Made by a program: the position numbers and the translations under genes. Below, in pieces: positions 61,709-64,000 of a stretch of 64,000 nt of DNA (the stretch's first letter is position 1; each line of letters opens with the position of its first letter). The DNA is from Proteiniphilum sp. UBA5384. GTDB taxonomy: Bacteria > Bacteroidota > Bacteroidia > Bacteroidales > Dysgonomonadaceae. A model generated the notes under the pieces. The model did no database searches. It was not told where the DNA came from and saw only the letters and a list, made by a program, of their open reading frames with translations. The stretch covers positions 112,574 through 176,573 of the forward strand of contig NZ_DHOS01000001.1 in NCBI RefSeq assembly GCF_002410825.1, in the 5' to 3' direction.

Positions 61709-63172
61709 TTATTTTATCAATGACAGGCTTTCGTTCAGCATGTCCGACAATCCAAGAGGGAACATGCCGATATAGGCAATTCCAGCGATCAATATCACTA
61801 CTGCCAGTTTCTCATACCAGACAGCATCGGTCAATGCAGCATGCTGTTCGTTTTGGATCGGTCCATAGAGGAATTTCCCGACCATACGGAGGATATAGAC
61901 CGCAGTGATAACGATGGATGATATGGCTATGATTGTCAGTACTCTCCTGAAGATATCTGCATTTTCGAAAGCTCCAATGAAAATAGTCATCTCTGACACA
62001 AATCCACTTAGGCCGGGAAGCCCCAATGATGCCAGCCCTGCAATTACAAATGCTACTCCCAGAAAAGGCATCACTTTCATTAATCCCCCCATTTCGTTGA
62101 TCATGCGGGTATGTGTCCGCTGATAGATGGTTCCGATCAAGGCGAAGAAGAGTGCCGTCATCAAGCCATGCGAAAGCATTTGTAGTACGGCTCCCGTCAT
62201 GGCGGTGCGGGTGAGCATCAGGATGGCAAACAGCACCAGATTACAGTGGCTGACGGAAGAGTAAGCATTGATATATTTTAAGTCGCGTTGGTGTATAGCT
62301 GATAATGCGCCATAGAAAACGCCTGTGGCCGTGAGTACAAGGAATAGGGGAGCAAGGATTTCAGCGGCCTCCGGCATCAGGTAAATCGATACACGGAAGC
62401 AGCCATATCCCCCCAGTTTCATCAATACGCCGGCATGAAGCATCGAGACGGCTGTAGGGGCCGAAGCATGACCGTCGGGTGACCAGGTATGGAACGGGAA
62501 AAGGGCGCCCAGCACACCAAAGCCGATAAAAGTAAGGGTGAAGAAGAAGAGTTGTTTATCCAATGGAATGTGGATGTTGGCAATATCGAGGATATTCATG
62601 CTTACCGCTCCCGCGCTGAAGTAGATTCCGAGGATCCCCACCAACAGTAAAGAGGATGCACCCATCAACATCAGTGTCAGCTTCATGGCGGAGTACTCCT
62701 TTTTTCCGCTGCCCCAGATACCGATCAAAAGGTACATGGGAATGAGTGCTACTTCATAAAACATAAATAGGGTGAACAGGTCGGTGGTGATGAAGAATCC
62801 GAATACTCCTAAGGAGAGCAGGCAGAACCACAGGAAAAACTCTTTGGTGAGGGGTTGGATATTCCACGAAATGAAGGTGCCGGTGAGAACAATCACTGAA
62901 GAGAGGCAGAGCATCGCTACCGAAACACCGTCCACACCCAATGAAAAGCCTATGTTCAGCGGCTTATACCACATGTGGGTGGAGGTGAAGAGCATGGTGC
63001 CTGTTGTCGTATCATTTTCTGTGACATAACGTATCACCAGGTAAACGGATGCGGCTACCAAAGCTATACTGCCGGTTACCATTATAGCCAGTATCTGTTT
63101 ACGGTTCCTTGCAGCAAACAAGGAGAGCAACATAATTACCGGTATGAGGATGAATATTATCAGGAAGTTCAT
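61709..63172 (-). CDS. nuoM: NADH-quinone oxidoreductase subunit M
   Basis: The 487-residue membrane protein has the NuoM motifs: FYEVALIPMYLLIGIWG with the Glu of the pump, FPFHTWSPDGHASAPTAVSMLHAGVLMKLGGYG, and SVSHCNLVLFAILM. Full length for the subunit. Confidence 0.96.
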   Translation of the reverse strand: MNFLIIFILIPVIMLLSLFAARNRKQILAIMVTGSIALVAASVYLVIRYVTENDTTTGTMLFTSTHMWYKPLNIGFSLGVDGVSVAMLCLSSVIVLTGTFISWNIQPLTKEFFLWFCLLSLGVFGFFITTDLFTLFMFYEVALIPMYLLIGIWGSGKKEYSAMKLTLMLMGASSLLLVGILGIYFSAGAVSMNILDIANIHIPLDKQLFFFTLTFIGFGVLGALFPFHTWSPDGHASAPTAVSMLHAGVLMKLGGYGCFRVSIYLMPEAAEILAPLFLVLTATGVFYGALSAIHQRDLKYINAYSSVSHCNLVLFAILMLTRTAMTGAVLQMLSHGLMTALFFALIGTIYQRTHTRMINEMGGLMKVMPFLGVAFVIAGLASLGLPGLSGFVSEMTIFIGAFENADIFRRVLTIIAISSIVITAVYILRMVGKFLYGPIQNEQHAALTDAVWYEKLAVVILIAGIAYIGMFPLGLSDMLNESLSLIK

Positions 63173-63196
63173 ATTAGTTGATGTGATGATGTGTGA

Positions 63197-64000
63197 CTAA
63201 TGGGTGAATAGAATTGTCAGGAATGTGATCAGTAGGGTGGCGAAGAGGAATACCCAGGCATACCACTGTACGCTTCCTGACTGGAATCCTTTGACGGCTT
63301 CAGAGGTACGGGTGGTGATCCATCCCAGACCGTTAATGGCGCCGTCGATCACATGACGGTCGAACCAGGCGAAAGGACGGGAAATGCCGTTGAAGATAAT
63401 CTTCTTGGTAATAAATTGATACACTTCATCTATATAAAACCTGTGATAGGCGGCTTTATACAATCCTTGCATCCTGCCTGCAAGTCGCGCCGGTTGGTCA
63501 TTTTCTTTCCGGTAAAGGATGGTTGCCAGCCCGATTGCTGCCAATGCCACCACTACACTGATGATGGCGATGGTAGTATCCAGATGGATCGTATATTGGG
63601 TATGGTCGGCGGTAACGAATTTTCCGAAAGGTATAAATCCTCCCACAAGAGTGAGCAGTGCCAGGAACATCAGAGGGATGGTCATCGACCGTGGGCTTTC
63701 ATGGGGAAGGTGGCCTCCATGTACTTCATATTCCTTATTCCAGAAAATACGATAGTAGAGTCGGAACATATAAAAGGCGGTCAGTCCAGCTGTGATGGTC
63801 ATCCATATTCCCATTCCCGTGCCGAAGCCATAGGCAGCAGTCATGATCTCATCCTTACTTACAAATCCCGAAAAAGGAGGGATTCCCGCTATAGCCAGAC
63901 AGGCAATCAGGAAGGTGATATGGGTGATGGGCATATATTTCCTCAATCCGCCCATATCTGCCATCTCGTTGCTGTGTACCGCATGGATGATAGATCCTGC
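63197..64000 (-). CDS. nuoL: NADH-quinone oxidoreductase subunit L, C-terminal part (cut by window edge)
   Basis: Codons run on past the window end. The visible part reads from AGSIIHAVHSNEMADMGGLRKYMPIT, the NuoL region after the seventh pump helix, with IPPFSGFVSKDEIM, through the long lateral helix region to a C-terminal hydrophobic segment. Subunit L carries the horizontal helix linking the pumps of complex I. Confidence 0.95.
   Translation of the reverse strand, partial: AGSIIHAVHSNEMADMGGLRKYMPITHITFLIACLAIAGIPPFSGFVSKDEIMTAAYGFGTGMGIWMTITAGLTAFYMFRLYYRIFWNKEYEVHGGHLPHESPRSMTIPLMFLALLTLVGGFIPFGKFVTADHTQYTIHLDTTIAIISVVVALAAIGLATILYRKENDQPARLAGRMQGLYKAAYHRFYIDEVYQFITKKIIFNGISRPFAWFDRHVIDGAINGLGWITTRTSEAVKGFQSGSVQWYAWVFLFATLLITFLTILFTH

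Overview
The window looks like a chromosome segment from a member of the order Bacteroidales (phylum Bacteroidota). Evidence: many genes are preceded by the Bacteroidetes -7 element TAnnTTTG, several with a TTG about 23 bp upstream; there are DUF3575/DUF5119/fimbrillin fimbrial genes, a BACON-type lipoprotein, a DUF4988 surface lipoprotein, a tricorn-type S41 protease and a biotin-dependent carboxylase of the OadA/PycB type. Gene style suggests the Dysgonomonadaceae (Proteiniphilum or Petrimonas-like), but genus is a guess.

Layout. 1-21 is the 3' end of a tRNA, probably tRNA-Gly. 338-6932 is a fimbrial locus: a seven-helix membrane AraC-type regulator, a decayed second copy of it, then DUF3575, DUF5119 and two fimbrillin-like lipoproteins. 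Repeated inverted repeats (TCCCAAAA, 18-20 bp, TTTTGGGA) sit at the same distance from the -7 boxes of the pseudogene and of the operon. 7198-12554 (minus) is a compact four-gene module: an exported caspase-like protease, an ECF sigma factor, a membrane TPR protein placed like an anti-sigma factor, and an exported TPR-CHAT protease. This is the most unusual system in the window. 12706-12920 looks like a promoter plus a long-hairpin RNA. 13051-16765 is a set of four secreted or lipoprotein genes, followed by a 5'-damaged ThiF-type gene, a PAP2 phosphatase and about 1 kb of debris that holds two possible small ORFs.

20293-32193 (minus) is a surface-polysaccharide cluster: Wza-like exporter, Wzz, Wzx, Wzy-like polymerase, four family-2 glycosyltransferases, an epimerase/dehydratase and a WecA/MraY-like initiating transferase, with a small HAD phosphatase upstream. 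No nucleotide-sugar synthesis genes are present, so these must lie elsewhere. 32374-49500 is mostly core metabolism and housekeeping: GHL10 hydrolase, Fur-family regulator, PurA, YugP-like peptidase, pirin, PQQ-type sugar dehydrogenase, tricorn-like protease, OadA/PycB, OvoA (ovothiol), a lipid kinase, a sodium:solute symporter and EngB.

49506-55938 is a signalling region: a DUF4160 pseudogene, two inverted near-copies of a LytTR response regulator (one with only a stub of its kinase, one with the full kinase), and a large collagen-repeat DUF4988 surface lipoprotein. The kinase operon and the surface-protein gene share a duplicated promoter with a LytTR-like direct-repeat operator at identical geometry, which suggests that this two-component system controls the surface protein. 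56173-64000 (minus) holds atpEFHAG and nuoL-M-N. atpB is not next to atpE; the gap holds a TPR-gene fragment, a possible rearrangement scar.
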